Positions 1 through 8,494 of a DNA stretch of 40,680 bases are shown in pieces (positions within the stretch are counted from its first letter, which is position 1; every line of letters begins with the position of its first letter). The position numbers were made by a program, and so were the translations under genes. Origin of the DNA: a virus. The stretch spans positions 1 through 40,680 of the IMG/VR virus record IMGVR_UViG_3300013110_000211; one strand, written 5' to 3'. The notes under the pieces were generated by a model. It saw only the letters and a program-made list of their open reading frames with translations, was not told the origin of the DNA and did not search any database.

Positions 1-119
1 GCTGCAATGCGCGCCGCTTCTTCTGCATCAATATTTGATTGAAGTGTCGTATCTGCGCTTGAGCGTGCAGAAGCTTCGCTATTGATGTTTGATTGCAGTG
101 TCGAGTCAGCCGAAATCCT
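1..119. repeat. Terminal direct repeat, left copy
   Basis: Bases 1-119 are identical to 40562-40680. An exact overlap of this kind at both ends of an assembled molecule normally means the contig is circular, or circularly permuted, with a unique length of 40561 bp. The repeat lies inside an open reading frame that stays open and in frame across the join, which supports true closure. A short physical terminal repeat of the virion DNA is a less likely alternative. Confidence 0.95.
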
Positions 120-1163
120 AGATGTTTCTTCTGCTGTGATATTAGCCTGCAAAGTGGAGTCAGCGCTTGCTCTAGAGCTTGCTTCACTGGCAATTGCTGC
201 GTCAACTGCGCTCGATCTTGTTGCTGCCTCGCTTCGTATTGCCGCCCGGTCCGCTGTGGCTGATTCGTGAGCCGTTTCGCTTGCTTGGAATAGCTGCTTG
301 ATGTTTTGACCATCAACAAATAGAGAGCCCGTAAAGCTACCCATATTTGAACCAGTAACACCTGACAAGTTATTTAATCGAGTTGTCACCGCTGCCGTCC
401 CATCTGCGCCGCTAGCCTCAACAGCATTGATAAGTGCTTCTAGCTTCTCTAAAGCATCCGCTGTATCTGCATTTGCAGAAATAGTTGTGAAAGTTGCGCC
501 GTGTGGTAATGTTTGGCCGCCTAAGTCGCCTGAGCCAGTGCCAAAAACCAATGATGTTACACCTGTGTTCGAGTCGTAGTTAATGCCCACACCAGAAACA
601 CTCAACAGCGCTCGAACTTCTGACGCATCATATTTATCAGAATCATTAATAAAGTCGTCAGCCGTTCCAGCATTGCCGCCAGTGTAAATATAAACTGTTT
701 CAGTTGGTACAGTAGAGGCAGTTAAGAAAATCTGAGTGCCGCTGTCGTATATCGTGCCGCCAACTGTGATAGTGCCATCACCGTTAAAAGTAGCGGTTGC
801 TAGGAATGCGGCAAAGTTAGCACTTGTGGTGTCTTTAAGTACCGGGCCACGACCTAGATTTGTAAAACCAAGCACTGAACCAACAAGTGTTAGATAAAGT
901 GTTGAGTCTGGGGCAATGCTTAAATTGTTTTGCTTTGTATTTAGCTGCGCTTGTAACTGCTCAGTGTCTAGCGTTGTTGTGGCATTTGGGCTAGATAGTG
1001 AGTTTACAATAGCTGCCTGAGTTGTTGTGTCTGCAATGGTTTCAACTTGAGACTTGCGAACAAGCTCGTTAGCTGTTGCCGCATCGTTTTGTACTGTTAC
1101 TTTCCCGGCATCTAGAATGCTGTTGCCGTTTAGGTTTTTATCTTGGTAAATTTGACCAGCCAT
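1..1163 (-). CDS. Large tail appendage/fibre-like protein, N-terminal part (gene crosses the contig join)
   Basis: The gene starts at ATG 1163 (MAGQIYQDKNLNG), with AAGGAAG upstream as ribosome site, and reads leftward through base 1 into the right end of the contig, stopping at 39163. The joined gene encodes about 853 residues. This part holds a beta-rich, Thr/Ser/Gly-rich N-terminal half and then a run of about 18-residue repeats (consensus around ASxRxSADSTLQxNI) that should form a trimeric coiled coil or shaft. Such alanine/aspartate/arginine repeats are typical of phage fibre shafts. It lies downstream of the 1505-aa appendage gene with a hairpin between them. I infer a virion appendage or receptor-binding fibre; no catalytic motif was seen. 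Confidence 0.75.
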   Translation of the reverse strand, partial: MAGQIYQDKNLNGNSILDAGKVTVQNDAATANELVRKSQVETIADTTTQAAIVNSLSSPNATTTLDTEQLQAQLNTKQNNLSIAPDSTLYLTLVGSVLGFTNLGRGPVLKDTTSANFAAFLATATFNGDGTITVGGTIYDSGTQIFLTASTVPTETVYIYTGGNAGTADDFINDSDKYDASEVRALLSVSGVGINYDSNTGVTSLVFGTGSGDLGGQTLPHGATFTTISANADTADALEKLEALINAVEASGADGTAAVTTRLNNLSGVTGSNMGSFTGSLFVDGQNIKQLFQASETAHESATADRAAIRSEAATRSSAVDAAIASEASSRASADSTLQANITAEETSRISADSTLQSNINSEASARSSADTTLQSNIDAEEAARIA

Positions 1164-1192
1164 AATAGCTTCCTTAATTTAATTTAATTTAG

Positions 1193-1215
1193 GGGGCGGT
1201 CAAGCCCCGTTTTTT
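1193..1215. terminator. Hairpin between the two appendage genes, plus-oriented T-run
   Basis: GGGGC (1193-1197) pairs with GCCCC (1204-1208). The run of six T follows on the plus strand (1210-1215). On the minus strand, the direction of both flanking genes, the hairpin is followed only by CTAAATTAAATT. It can act as a weak terminator for the 1505-aa gene, or as a better intrinsic terminator for antisense transcripts. Confidence 0.5.
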
Positions 1216-1225
1216 CAACCATGCA

Positions 1226-4200
1226 TTACTTATAAAAAACAATGCCCGCTGGTTTCGCGTTTCCAAACTTAACAACAAAATAGCTGTTTACGTCTGAATT
1301 TGTGTGATAGTCAATATCAACATCAGCTTGGGTGAAATACTCAGAATCTATTGAATCTAAGTTATTCTCAATAGAGTAATCCCCATGACTGTCTGGTAAC
1401 TGACCATCGTTATATAAGTTTACAGGAACGCCGCCCGTACTACTTCCTGTGTGATTGTGATCAACATCTGAAACAATCAACACCCAAGCATTCAGTGAGT
1501 CACTAAATACGCAATAGGTATTTGTTCCATCATCCAACCTATAAGCGTTGCGTCTTGACTCTGTTGACCATTGACCGCTAGCGTCAATTGATATTGAGCC
1601 AACAGAGTTGTAATGTCCTGAGTAACTGTCAGAGCTTGTTACATTAATATTTAGCTCGCTAATTAGGTTATCAGTGTCAAGAACCGTTACAACTACGTTT
1701 TGCGGCCTGTACTGGTTGCCATCTGCATTTGTTGGGTAATCCACATTAACAGTCGATTCATTTATAAACTTCTTAAATTGCGGCTCCTGAGCCTGTGATA
1801 TTGTCGAGCTAATAACCTTTGATTGACTAAAGTTTAAGACGTACTCATCTTTTGCATAGTCTGCGAATACTTCTACAACAGTATCTTTAGGGCAAACGCT
1901 AGGCACGTTGTTAGTTAGCTGGGTGCCGTTTCGGTCGTACCACTCAAAAGTAACATCAGCATTGTGCGAGTTAATATACTTGAAGTAACCGTGAGGTTTA
2001 TCATCTGAGTTCATACCCTGCAACAATTCAACTTTTACTGTCGCGTTGCTTATCTTGAGTATTTTACCGTTGTCACCATAAGTTACGGTTTTGGTTGATC
2101 CACTGCCAGATATTAATGCATCATAGCCAGACTTGGCATTGAATTGATCCTCAAGAATATAGCCAGCCGTTCCATTATCTAAACGAGTCCAAAAGAAGTT
2201 TGATTTTGTCCCATCATCCCAATCAACATAAACCCTGCATTCCCACAACTCACCAATCCTTATTCGCTTCTCAGATAGCGCATTGCCAGGGCCTAAGCTA
2301 ATTCTGTAATCTCTTGTCTCTCTTGTGGATTGGTCAATTATTACTCTAAACTCTGTATTACCTTCGTCATTGTTTAAATTTATCCTGCCAACACTTGACG
2401 CCTGATTAAGCGTATTAAGGTAATTACCGACAAGCCCTGACTGAGTGACTTCATCACTACCCAGAAATGTGATTTTTGGAACACCTAAGCCTTGCCCTTT
2501 GTAATCATCACTTGGGTCTGATGATATTGCGTTGTCGACGTATTCTTTCGTAACCAGCTCTTTGTCTTTAAATGCGGTGTAGTTCGGAATCTCTACCGCG
2601 CCAGTAGACCATATTTTTAACTCACCTCTGTTTACTGTCATTACAGTGCTAGAGTTTTTACTTAACTCTAAAGGTCCGCTAATCTCTGTAGGTAAGTTAA
2701 TCGAAAATGAACCCTCGCCCTGATTAAGCAATAAAGACAAATTCCCGTCTGCATCCTCGACCGAAACATCGCCAACAACTTTAAGTGATTTTAAAGCCTC
2801 AAGCTTTTTGTGTGCTGCTACGGATGATTGTTTAAGCTCAAAAACCTTATCACCTAAAACACCGGTGTCCTTGTTTTTAATTTTAAACACCATATTCCCA
2901 GTATACTCGAATTGAGTCCACCCGTTTACGTCTTGGTAAAGAGCTAGCGGATAGAAATTTCTATCATCACCATATTCGCCATTGTATGCAGACTGCACTT
3001 TATTTAGCTCAGCATTGGTGAACTTCTCTACGTAACCATTATCGGGAATTACAGGGATGTCTTTCACCAGTGCGACTTTACTTGAGCCCACATAAATGGG
3101 AGCTAAGGCAGTGATCTGGGTGTCCATGACAGACATTATCGTCTTAGTTTCACCAGTAATGATGTCTTTTTGATTTAACCTAAGCTCTCTAGTTGCATCA
3201 ATTTCAGTTATAAGCGAGTCATTCTGCTTAATAACTGCTGAGTAATTAGGCAGACCAGTACCGCTTGAGTCAATGTTGATAGTTTTAAATGTTGGATCTT
3301 CTGGGATAACCTTGTCTAGCTCAAATTTTACTATTCGAGTGTTTGTATCGTCATCAACTTCAAAACCAACCGCTGGCGATTCAGCAAATACAAAAGCATT
3401 TACAGGTGTGTTGTATTGCTCATCAGGTGCATAAGGTATGTTAAACGCTGCCTTAGGTCTGATTGATACGTTGGTGAATCTACCGTCAAGTTGCACATCC
3501 CAAGCGGTATCAGTGCGAACCATGGTTATATTGTTTGCTGGGTACTTGGCTATTTGGCGACCTTTTGAGTCGTTGAAGTAAACAGCAAAGTAATAATTAT
3601 TGTATGCGTCATCGCCATCCCTATCCGCAGCAATCTTAATTGTGTCACCCGTTTTAAATTGGGAGTGATCAACTAAAGTTATTTGCATTGGTATACTAAT
3701 ACTTGGTGGTGTCTGAATAATATTTATTATTTTTCCAACATAGGCATTATCAACAGATCGCGTTGAATCAACTGTTACATCAAAAGTCAGCACTGGAGTA
3801 TTACCATCAAGTGAAATCTTGCTGTTTCCGCCATCATCCTCCGACTTTAGACCGTCACCCATAATTAAACCCAGTGACTTGTTAGCGTCTACAATAACCT
3901 GACCAGCAACGCCACCCATGCCAATCCAGTTACCGCCCTGTGATTCATATCTATCATCAGGAAGGTTGTTATTACCTTGCAGCACTCTTGCGTATAGGCC
4001 ATCTTCCGGTGTTGGGTATGCAGCTAGTAAATCAGATGTTGACTCGAAAACGCCAACTTCATTTGTACCCCTAGCTGTGGTAGATAGCTCAATATTTACC
4101 GTTCCGCCCGTATCTTTAGCTTTTACTACATCAAACGCGCCGCTAAAGTTTAACGTATCTGCCGCTGATAGGACTTGAACCCCATCTTTGTTGATATTAA

Positions 4201-5743
4201 CGCCTGGCAAAAGGTCGCCTGATGGGTTCCAGCTTACTATTGGATTTTTAGGATCTGAATCATCAACAAGTATTTTATTGCCAGCAACAATAGACTCAAC
4301 ACCATTAACAGTAACGGTCTTTTCTTCAAGCTCTGTAATATCAAGCTTGTAATAAATTTCTTGTTGAGCATCGCCAAGTAAACTAATTTGATCTTGTGAG
4401 CCAGTACCGACCGCACCGGTGAATCGAAAATAAACAGATTGATTAGCTTCGACGGTTAGCGGTTTTGTAAATGTGACTGTGTTGTCACCATCAACCAAAT
4501 CAACAACCTGCGTACGGTCATCATTTAGCGATACCTGTACGGGCGACCACGTGCCAATATGCTTTACTGTGATAGCGTTTATTTGAATAGGCTTATCACC
4601 ATTAACATAAGTTGTTTCTGGTCTGTCAGATGTGATTGCAGTGTCAAAAATACCCTGCGGGATAGCTTCCGCTTGAGAGCCTAAATCACGCGCCACAATA
4701 TCTGACGTTTCTATTCTGAATTGCTGCCCAAACTGGCCAAACCTATTTTTACTTGTTTCAATACTGTCTAGTAAATCAAGGTCTTTCTCATCCTGCGTAT
4801 ACGTAACCATGCGAGGATAAAAGCCAGTTCCGAAACCCAAGTCTAACTCTTGTCCTTGTAGCTCTAGGTTTTCACCAGGCTGTGCTTGCACGTTGAAACG
4901 GAATCGAATGTTAGCCGTTGAGATTTTGACTAGGCCAGATTCTACTAATGTAAATTGGTCAGTGTCACCCTGAGCTACAAAGTCTTGGCCCTTACCTTCG
5001 TTAAAGTCATCCTCTGTTACATTCTCCCATACCATAGCGTCACCGCTAGGTAATAAGTTCTCAATCCAAATACGAACACCTGATTGTGCTTTCTTTGAAA
5101 ACATTCTGAATTTACGAATTAGGGTGTTATCACCGTCTTGGAATTCAAAACTTAGCTTATTAGCGTTTGAATATTCAGCCTCGAAAGGGAATTGATAAAC
5201 CCACTTAGCAGGAACAAAATAACGATACTTAGGAACGCTCACACCATCAGAGAAAATAGCGTCACGCTCTGCTTCTGTTTCGTATACAAAACTTACAACT
5301 GGCGTTGACTCTCTATCGTCCGCTAAGTTATCAACACCTAAATAGCCGCCCTTATCTGAGATTTTTACAGCGGGACCAACAAATACAGACTCTTGCGGGG
5401 CAATGATGTCTTTTGTAAATACTACAGCGTCGTCTGTTTCTTTTACCGCAGAAGCAACAAGCTTACCGTTTTCAACTTTTGGAATACTACCCTCTGGTAG
5501 AAGCTCAACACCTGTGACGCTGCCAATATTAACAACCTCTTGATTGGCGCGAACCATGTATAAAACGCCGTCTTGAATATAGCCATTAACGAATGCTTGA
5601 GCGTTTGCGCCGTTAGCGTCAGTAAATTTATTCAGTGTCTCTGCGGTAATTGATCGTGTTCTTTGATTGTCGTTATCCCAAATTACGAATAGGTCATCTA
5701 CTAATAACTCTGGATTTTGGGTGAGTTTATTTATGCGTGTCAT
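1226..5743 (-). CDS. Very large tail appendage protein (1505 aa)
   Basis: This is the largest gene of the window. ATG 5743 (MTRINKL) is the best start because AAAAGG lies 7 nt upstream; an in-frame TTG two codons earlier sits too close to it. The N-terminus (LTQNPELLVDDLFVIWDN, then an SITAETL segment) looks like the virion-anchoring segment of phage fibres. The rest is beta-rich, Asp/Asn/Gly/Thr-rich with repeated modules and few cysteines. A typical fibre hinge (KELVTKEYVDNAISS) lies in the middle to C-terminal third. Two related motifs near the C-terminus (INESTVNVDYPTNADGNQY and FTQADVDIDYHTNSDVNSY) suggest a domain duplication. No enzyme motif was recognised. The length is far above the P22 tailspike (666 aa). 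I infer a long fibre or base-attached appendage. A -10 box and a strong 5' hairpin precede it. Confidence 0.75.
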   Translation of the reverse strand: MTRINKLTQNPELLVDDLFVIWDNDNQRTRSITAETLNKFTDANGANAQAFVNGYIQDGVLYMVRANQEVVNIGSVTGVELLPEGSIPKVENGKLVASAVKETDDAVVFTKDIIAPQESVFVGPAVKISDKGGYLGVDNLADDRESTPVVSFVYETEAERDAIFSDGVSVPKYRYFVPAKWVYQFPFEAEYSNANKLSFEFQDGDNTLIRKFRMFSKKAQSGVRIWIENLLPSGDAMVWENVTEDDFNEGKGQDFVAQGDTDQFTLVESGLVKISTANIRFRFNVQAQPGENLELQGQELDLGFGTGFYPRMVTYTQDEKDLDLLDSIETSKNRFGQFGQQFRIETSDIVARDLGSQAEAIPQGIFDTAITSDRPETTYVNGDKPIQINAITVKHIGTWSPVQVSLNDDRTQVVDLVDGDNTVTFTKPLTVEANQSVYFRFTGAVGTGSQDQISLLGDAQQEIYYKLDITELEEKTVTVNGVESIVAGNKILVDDSDPKNPIVSWNPSGDLLPGVNINKDGVQVLSAADTLNFSGAFDVVKAKDTGGTVNIELSTTARGTNEVGVFESTSDLLAAYPTPEDGLYARVLQGNNNLPDDRYESQGGNWIGMGGVAGQVIVDANKSLGLIMGDGLKSEDDGGNSKISLDGNTPVLTFDVTVDSTRSVDNAYVGKIINIIQTPPSISIPMQITLVDHSQFKTGDTIKIAADRDGDDAYNNYYFAVYFNDSKGRQIAKYPANNITMVRTDTAWDVQLDGRFTNVSIRPKAAFNIPYAPDEQYNTPVNAFVFAESPAVGFEVDDDTNTRIVKFELDKVIPEDPTFKTINIDSSGTGLPNYSAVIKQNDSLITEIDATRELRLNQKDIITGETKTIMSVMDTQITALAPIYVGSSKVALVKDIPVIPDNGYVEKFTNAELNKVQSAYNGEYGDDRNFYPLALYQDVNGWTQFEYTGNMVFKIKNKDTGVLGDKVFELKQSSVAAHKKLEALKSLKVVGDVSVEDADGNLSLLLNQGEGSFSINLPTEISGPLELSKNSSTVMTVNRGELKIWSTGAVEIPNYTAFKDKELVTKEYVDNAISSDPSDDYKGQGLGVPKITFLGSDEVTQSGLVGNYLNTLNQASSVGRINLNNDEGNTEFRVIIDQSTRETRDYRISLGPGNALSEKRIRIGELWECRVYVDWDDGTKSNFFWTRLDNGTAGYILEDQFNAKSGYDALISGSGSTKTVTYGDNGKILKISNATVKVELLQGMNSDDKPHGYFKYINSHNADVTFEWYDRNGTQLTNNVPSVCPKDTVVEVFADYAKDEYVLNFSQSKVISSTISQAQEPQFKKFINESTVNVDYPTNADGNQYRPQNVVVTVLDTDNLISELNINVTSSDSYSGHYNSVGSISIDASGQWSTESRRNAYRLDDGTNTYCVFSDSLNAWVLIVSDVDHNHTGSSTGGVPVNLYNDGQLPDSHGDYSIENNLDSIDSEYFTQADVDIDYHTNSDVNSYFVVKFGNAKPAGIVFYK

Positions 5744-5811
5744 AGCCAAGCCTTTTAGATAGATACCGTGGGCGAACCCAACATGATATAAGCGTCCATG
5801 CTCTGGTTATT

Positions 5812-5891
5812 GTCTTGGCGTTGTCTCGGCGGGTTGCCACCCCAAACACTATGTAAGGGGCAGCGATGTCCGCCAAGACGTATACATTATA
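5812..5891 (-). promoter_or_regulatory. -10 box and long 5' hairpin in the leader of the 1505-aa appendage gene
   Basis: On the minus strand TATAAT (5891-5886) is followed 7 nt later by GTCTTGGCG (5879-5871), which pairs perfectly with CGCCAAGAC (5820-5812). Inside that stem GCTGCCCC (5864-5857) pairs with GGGGTGGC (5843-5836) with two G-U pairs. A transcript starting near 5879 would therefore begin with a 9-bp stem. Such 5' hairpins can stabilise mRNA or control translation. No good -35 is visible. The rest of the 300-bp gap (5744-6041) holds only this leader and the terminator at 5903-5934. Confidence 0.55.
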
Positions 5892-5902
5892 GGTTATTAG
5901 AA

Positions 5903-5934
5903 ATAAAAAAGCCCGTGAATTAACACAGGCTTTT
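5903..5934 (-). terminator. Intrinsic terminator after the 6807-6042 operon
   Basis: On the minus strand AAAAGCC-TGTG pairs with CACG-GGCTTTT around a 6-nt loop and is followed by a run of T. It lies downstream of the three small genes 6807-6042 and directly upstream of the -10 box at 5891-5886, so it separates the two transcription units. Confidence 0.75.
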
Positions 5935-6041
5935 AATAAGAGAATTGGAGTGAAAGATGAATATTAGGAGCCTTAGCACTTTGAAAAAAAGAAAACCAAA
6001 AGACAGACAGAATATTATCTTCACTCATTATTGTTTTTTAT

Positions 6042-6203
6042 TTACTGGTTGTCAACATCACCATACTCAAACAAAAACATTTCTAGCTTTTTAATGTTCT
6101 CATCCAGCGCAATCTTGTCGTGATAACTAAGCTCACCCTTTTTCTGTAACAGCGCTAAGATTAAATCAAAGCGCTGTGATTGTTCGTTACCTTCTATTTT
6201 CAT
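6042..6203 (-). CDS. Small acidic protein (53 aa), unknown function
   Basis: This ORF starts at ATG 6203 (MKIEGNEQSQRFD) and overlaps the stop of the preceding gene in an ATGA arrangement, which suggests translational coupling. It is a mostly helical, charged peptide with a KKLEMFLFEY segment near the end. It is the last gene of a three-gene minus-strand operon (6807-6042) that ends at the terminator 5903-5934. No family was recognised. The ATGA overlap and the fit between the upstream gene and the terminator make it more likely real than a chance frame. Confidence 0.6.
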   Translation of the reverse strand: MKIEGNEQSQRFDLILALLQKKGELSYHDKIALDENIKKLEMFLFEYGDVDNQ

Positions 6204-6523
6204 GCAATGCCTATCTCTTCTTGATTGCAGAATGATTGAACATGGGCTCTTAAATTATCAGATGCTACATTTTTTACTGCAACAACTGCATCCTGACACC
6301 AAAGGTGATTGGCGCTAAAGATAGTTGCCTTTGCAATCTTCTTGCACAAATCTTCATCACCTAAAGCGTCATTAACAAAGTCTTGCAAATTCCAATTCTC
6401 GCCGACACCGTGATACTCATACTTCCCGCTCATAACGTTATTGACTATTCCATTAACAACACCTTCGCGCTTGTAGTTTTTTACTGAGTCGAAAAACTCT
6501 TGATCTAATTCTATTTTTTGCAT
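6200..6523 (-). CDS. Hypothetical protein (107 aa)
   Basis: Starts at ATG 6523 (MQKIELDQEFFDSVKNYK), 2 nt after the stop of the 93-aa gene, and its TGA overlaps the ATG of the 53-aa gene. It is a soluble, mixed alpha/beta protein with three cysteines (LCKKIA, LWCQD, SFCNQ) that do not form a zinc motif. It lies between late virion genes and the appendage genes, with a small wHTH-like protein upstream, so an accessory or host-takeover role is possible. No family was recognised. Confidence 0.65.
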   Translation of the reverse strand: MQKIELDQEFFDSVKNYKREGVVNGIVNNVMSGKYEYHGVGENWNLQDFVNDALGDEDLCKKIAKATIFSANHLWCQDAVVAVKNVASDNLRAHVQSFCNQEEIGIA

Positions 6524-6525
6524 CT

Positions 6526-6807
6526 TTATTTATCCTCAATCAAGCCAAAAACAGGGTCACCACCAATACAGTTACCATTAACATAAACAGGCTTATAACC
6601 GTTGAATATCAACTTACCTTCACTCTCAAGCTCTTTCATGGCCTTGTAACAGTATTCCTCACCTTTACCGAAGCCGCACTTGTAAAGCTTGTGAGACATG
6701 TGCTCAACAGTGAAATCTATGCTTGATATCTTCATAAGCTCAACCATAAGCCATTTTGTGTTTGCTTTGCTTTGCCTCATGGTCTTTGCTTTGCGCCTTA
6801 AATTCAC
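6526..6807 (-). CDS. Small possible winged-helix protein (93 aa)
   Basis: The likely start is GTG 6807, with AGGAG 7 nt upstream; ATG 6780 is the alternative. The sequence is lysine-rich at the N-terminus. It then has a predicted helix-turn-helix-like stretch (MKISSIDFTVEHMSHKLY), a second helix (YKAMKELESEGKLIF) and a beta-like tail, as in a winged helix. First gene of the minus operon 6807-6042, transcribed away from the plus-strand moron at 6952. A DNA-binding accessory role is an inference from fold-like features only. Confidence 0.6.
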   Translation of the reverse strand: MNLRRKAKTMRQSKANTKWLMVELMKISSIDFTVEHMSHKLYKCGFGKGEEYCYKAMKELESEGKLIFNGYKPVYVNGNCIGGDPVFGLIEDK

Positions 6808-6881
6808 CTTTCTTCTCCTAATTAAGTTTCCCTAACTCTAACCCCTCACGCGCACGTAGTGAAATAACTTATAGCTATATA

Positions 6882-6893
6882 CATATAACTAAA
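6882..6893 (+). promoter_or_regulatory. Recurring intergenic motif, site 1 (CATATAACTAAA)
   Basis: The 12-mer CATATAACTAAA, preceded by ATATA, lies in the divergent gap 6808-6951 and points toward the plus gene at 6952. A TTGATG/TATTGT pair with 16-bp spacing lies just downstream (about 6895-6922) and could be the promoter itself. It is one of seven related sites; see site 2 for the best-placed -10 box. Confidence 0.5.
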
Positions 6894-6951
6894 TAATCTT
6901 GATGTGTTTGGGTGGGGTGGTATTGTTTGCGTAACTTAATAGGAGAGTGAA

Positions 6952-7164
6952 ATGAAAAAAGAAACATTAATATATAGCGTTATCGGCTTCGTTGCTTTGT
7001 GTGGTCTTGTGCTTGGTTTTATGTACTTTACTAGATTCTTTAATGCGGCAACATTGCATACGCAGGTTATACAGCCTAAAGCTGGCGTTGAGTGCGTTGT
7101 TGTTAGCGCTACAGATTCCACATCAGTGGATTGCTGGCAAGTTAAACCGATTAAACAACAGTAG
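6952..7164 (+). CDS. Small single-span membrane protein (70 aa)
   Basis: Starts at ATG 6952 with AGGAG 9 nt upstream. Residues about 6-27 (LIYSVIGFVALCGLVLGFMY) form one transmembrane segment with a lysine-rich cytoplasmic start. The remaining 40 residues carry two cysteines (VECVVV, VDCWQV) and would lie in the periplasm. It is the first of two plus-strand genes placed inside minus-strand late genes, a moron-like arrangement with its own promoter region. Function unknown; an envelope or exclusion role is only a guess. Confidence 0.65.
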   Translation: MKKETLIYSVIGFVALCGLVLGFMYFTRFFNAATLHTQVIQPKAGVECVVVSATDSTSVDCWQVKPIKQQ

Positions 7165-7174
7165 GAGAGTGAAA

Positions 7175-7840
7175 ATGAATACATACCCAGGATTTTATAG
7201 AGCAGTAGACGGTAAAGAATATCTATACTTAGATAAAAGCAATTACTTCTCATTTGAGCGTGGTATATGGGGCAAATCTGACCCTTCCGACAATCACAAA
7301 AAAGACACAAACATAACCCGCGAATACTTGGCAAATACCTATGGCAAGGTTGAGAGTAAAGATCACGCTGATTTTATTGCAGAGCTTGCCGGAAAGCACG
7401 GATTTGATACTACCGCAAAGTTTACAGGTTCTTGTAAGTATTTTTACATTAGTGAGCGTGAGCTTTCATTTTACATGTATAAAGATAGCTCCCCAATTGC
7501 AACATGCAAAGAAATCACCATCCCTATACCACCTAAAGAGCCTGAGCCTAAAGAGTGGCCGAAGGTGGGTGATGAGGTTTTGACTGCATCAAAGCAGAAA
7601 GCTAGCGTTGTGGCGATTGACAGCAATCAAGTTTGGATAAAATACAAAGATACATCCATTGGATGTGGTTACGCAACAGTGGCAATTGCAACTCTATCTA
7701 AACCACTAACACCAGAAGAAGAGCTAGCAACTTCAATTTCTAATTGGAGAGGGCAGGATAAAGCAACAATTGGAGATAGCAAATTAGCTGAGGCAATCAT
7801 CAACAGTGAAATAAAAGGCCTAAGCTATAAGCCCGAATAG
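7175..7840 (+). CDS. Moron-like soluble protein (221 aa) with SH3-like segment
   Basis: ATG 7175 follows GGAGAGTGAAA. Upstream in-frame codons overlap the previous gene and lack a ribosome site, so the start is here. The N-terminal half (about 1-120) is aromatic-rich and unrecognised. A proline-rich linker (IPIPPKEPEPKEWPK) leads to a KOW/SH3-like beta segment (VGDEVLTASKQKASVVAID) followed by a short helical tail. Proteins with this linker and barrel ending recur in phage and prophage accessory genes. It is convergent with gp4, with only 2 nt between the stops. Function unknown; not virion-like by position or strand. Confidence 0.65.
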   Translation: MNTYPGFYRAVDGKEYLYLDKSNYFSFERGIWGKSDPSDNHKKDTNITREYLANTYGKVESKDHADFIAELAGKHGFDTTAKFTGSCKYFYISERELSFYMYKDSSPIATCKEITIPIPPKEPEPKEWPKVGDEVLTASKQKASVVAIDSNQVWIKYKDTSIGCGYATVAIATLSKPLTPEEELATSISNWRGQDKATIGDSKLAEAIINSEIKGLSYKPE

Positions 7841-7842
7841 GG

Positions 7843-8304
7843 CTATATAGTTATATTGCCGTCATTCTCTACGTCGATAGGTTCGTTACCTTCCTGATAT
7901 ACAGGCGCGTAAGCTCCGCGTCTGCTACCACTTCCCAATGGCATGTAGGTGTTGTTTTGCTGTGTAGGTAGCTCTGTACTAAACAGCCCCGCGTAAAGCT
8001 CTCTAGCAAACGAATCAAGCTGTGTTGGTGGTTTGCCAAATGCAGGGGAAAGCTTAACCGCTAGATTCACATAGATTGCTTCGTAGTCAGCGTCAGATAT
8101 TCCGCTATCTTCCTGCGGGTCTGGGTCAACAAAGTTATCTGATTTATTCCAGCTTAGATTTAGACCTTTGTTAGTCCAAGCAAGAAGCATTGACTCTAGT
8201 GTTTGCAATGCAAGCTGAGTATCTTCTGGTGTTGCCTTGTTAGTTAATCCACTAATACGCAGATGCTGAAAAGCCTGTCTAACTATATCGCCTTTAGTTA
8301 TCAT
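7843..8304 (-). CDS. P22 gp4-like tail accessory factor / head-completion protein
   Basis: 153 aa (P22 gp4 has 166). The N-terminus (MITKGDIVRQAFQHLRISG, then KATPEDTQLALQTLESMLL) matches the helical pattern of the P22 tail accessory factor family, which binds the portal ring after packaging, closes the channel and receives gp10. It starts at ATG 8304, overlapping the end of the 51-aa gene by 11 nt. In P22 gp10 and gp26 follow directly. Here the next virion genes downstream are the appendages, and gp10 is at 35012. P22 gp4 also has muralytic activity; no clear catalytic motif could be assigned here. Confidence 0.85.
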   Translation of the reverse strand: MITKGDIVRQAFQHLRISGLTNKATPEDTQLALQTLESMLLAWTNKGLNLSWNKSDNFVDPDPQEDSGISDADYEAIYVNLAVKLSPAFGKPPTQLDSFARELYAGLFSTELPTQQNNTYMPLGSGSRRGAYAPVYQEGNEPIDVENDGNITI

Positions 8305-8449
8305 CGGCTTTTACCTTTTTAACCCTGCGCTTTTTAGGCTCTGACTTTTCCAAGCTCCAACCCTCAGCAATTCGCCTAAGCTTTTGGCCTACGGCAAAAT
8401 GCCTAGATACAACCTTATTTGATTCTAATTTATGCATAAGTAAATACAT
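8294..8449 (-). CDS. Small basic protein between coat and gp4 (51 aa)
   Basis: ATG 8449 is preceded by a GGGGGTG stretch. The product has a neutral N-terminus (MYLLMHKLESNKVV), a helical middle (VGQKLRRIAEGWSL) and a strongly basic tail (KKRRVKKVK). Its end overlaps gp4 by 11 nt, so the two are probably co-translated. A small gene in this place is common in P22-like late operons. A nucleic-acid-binding or decoration role is inferred from charge only. Confidence 0.6.
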   Translation of the reverse strand: MYLLMHKLESNKVVSRHFAVGQKLRRIAEGWSLEKSEPKKRRVKKVKADDN

Positions 8450-8494
8450 ATCACCCCCGAAAAAGTAAAGGCGACCTAAGCCGCCATGTAAGCT

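Noticed and set aside
1-5743. Diversity-generating retroelement at the appendage genes
   Set aside because: No reverse transcriptase gene and no template/variable repeat pair found by eye next to the large fibres.
5957-6082. Short plus ORF (about 41 codons) with GGAG upstream
   Set aside because: Overlaps the coupled 53-aa minus gene, Lys/His-rich without a recognisable fold; probably chance.
6936-7334. Minus-strand open frame across the two plus genes (about 132 codons)
   Set aside because: Lies antisense to two better-supported plus genes, cysteine/tyrosine-rich reverse-frame composition, no suitable leader.
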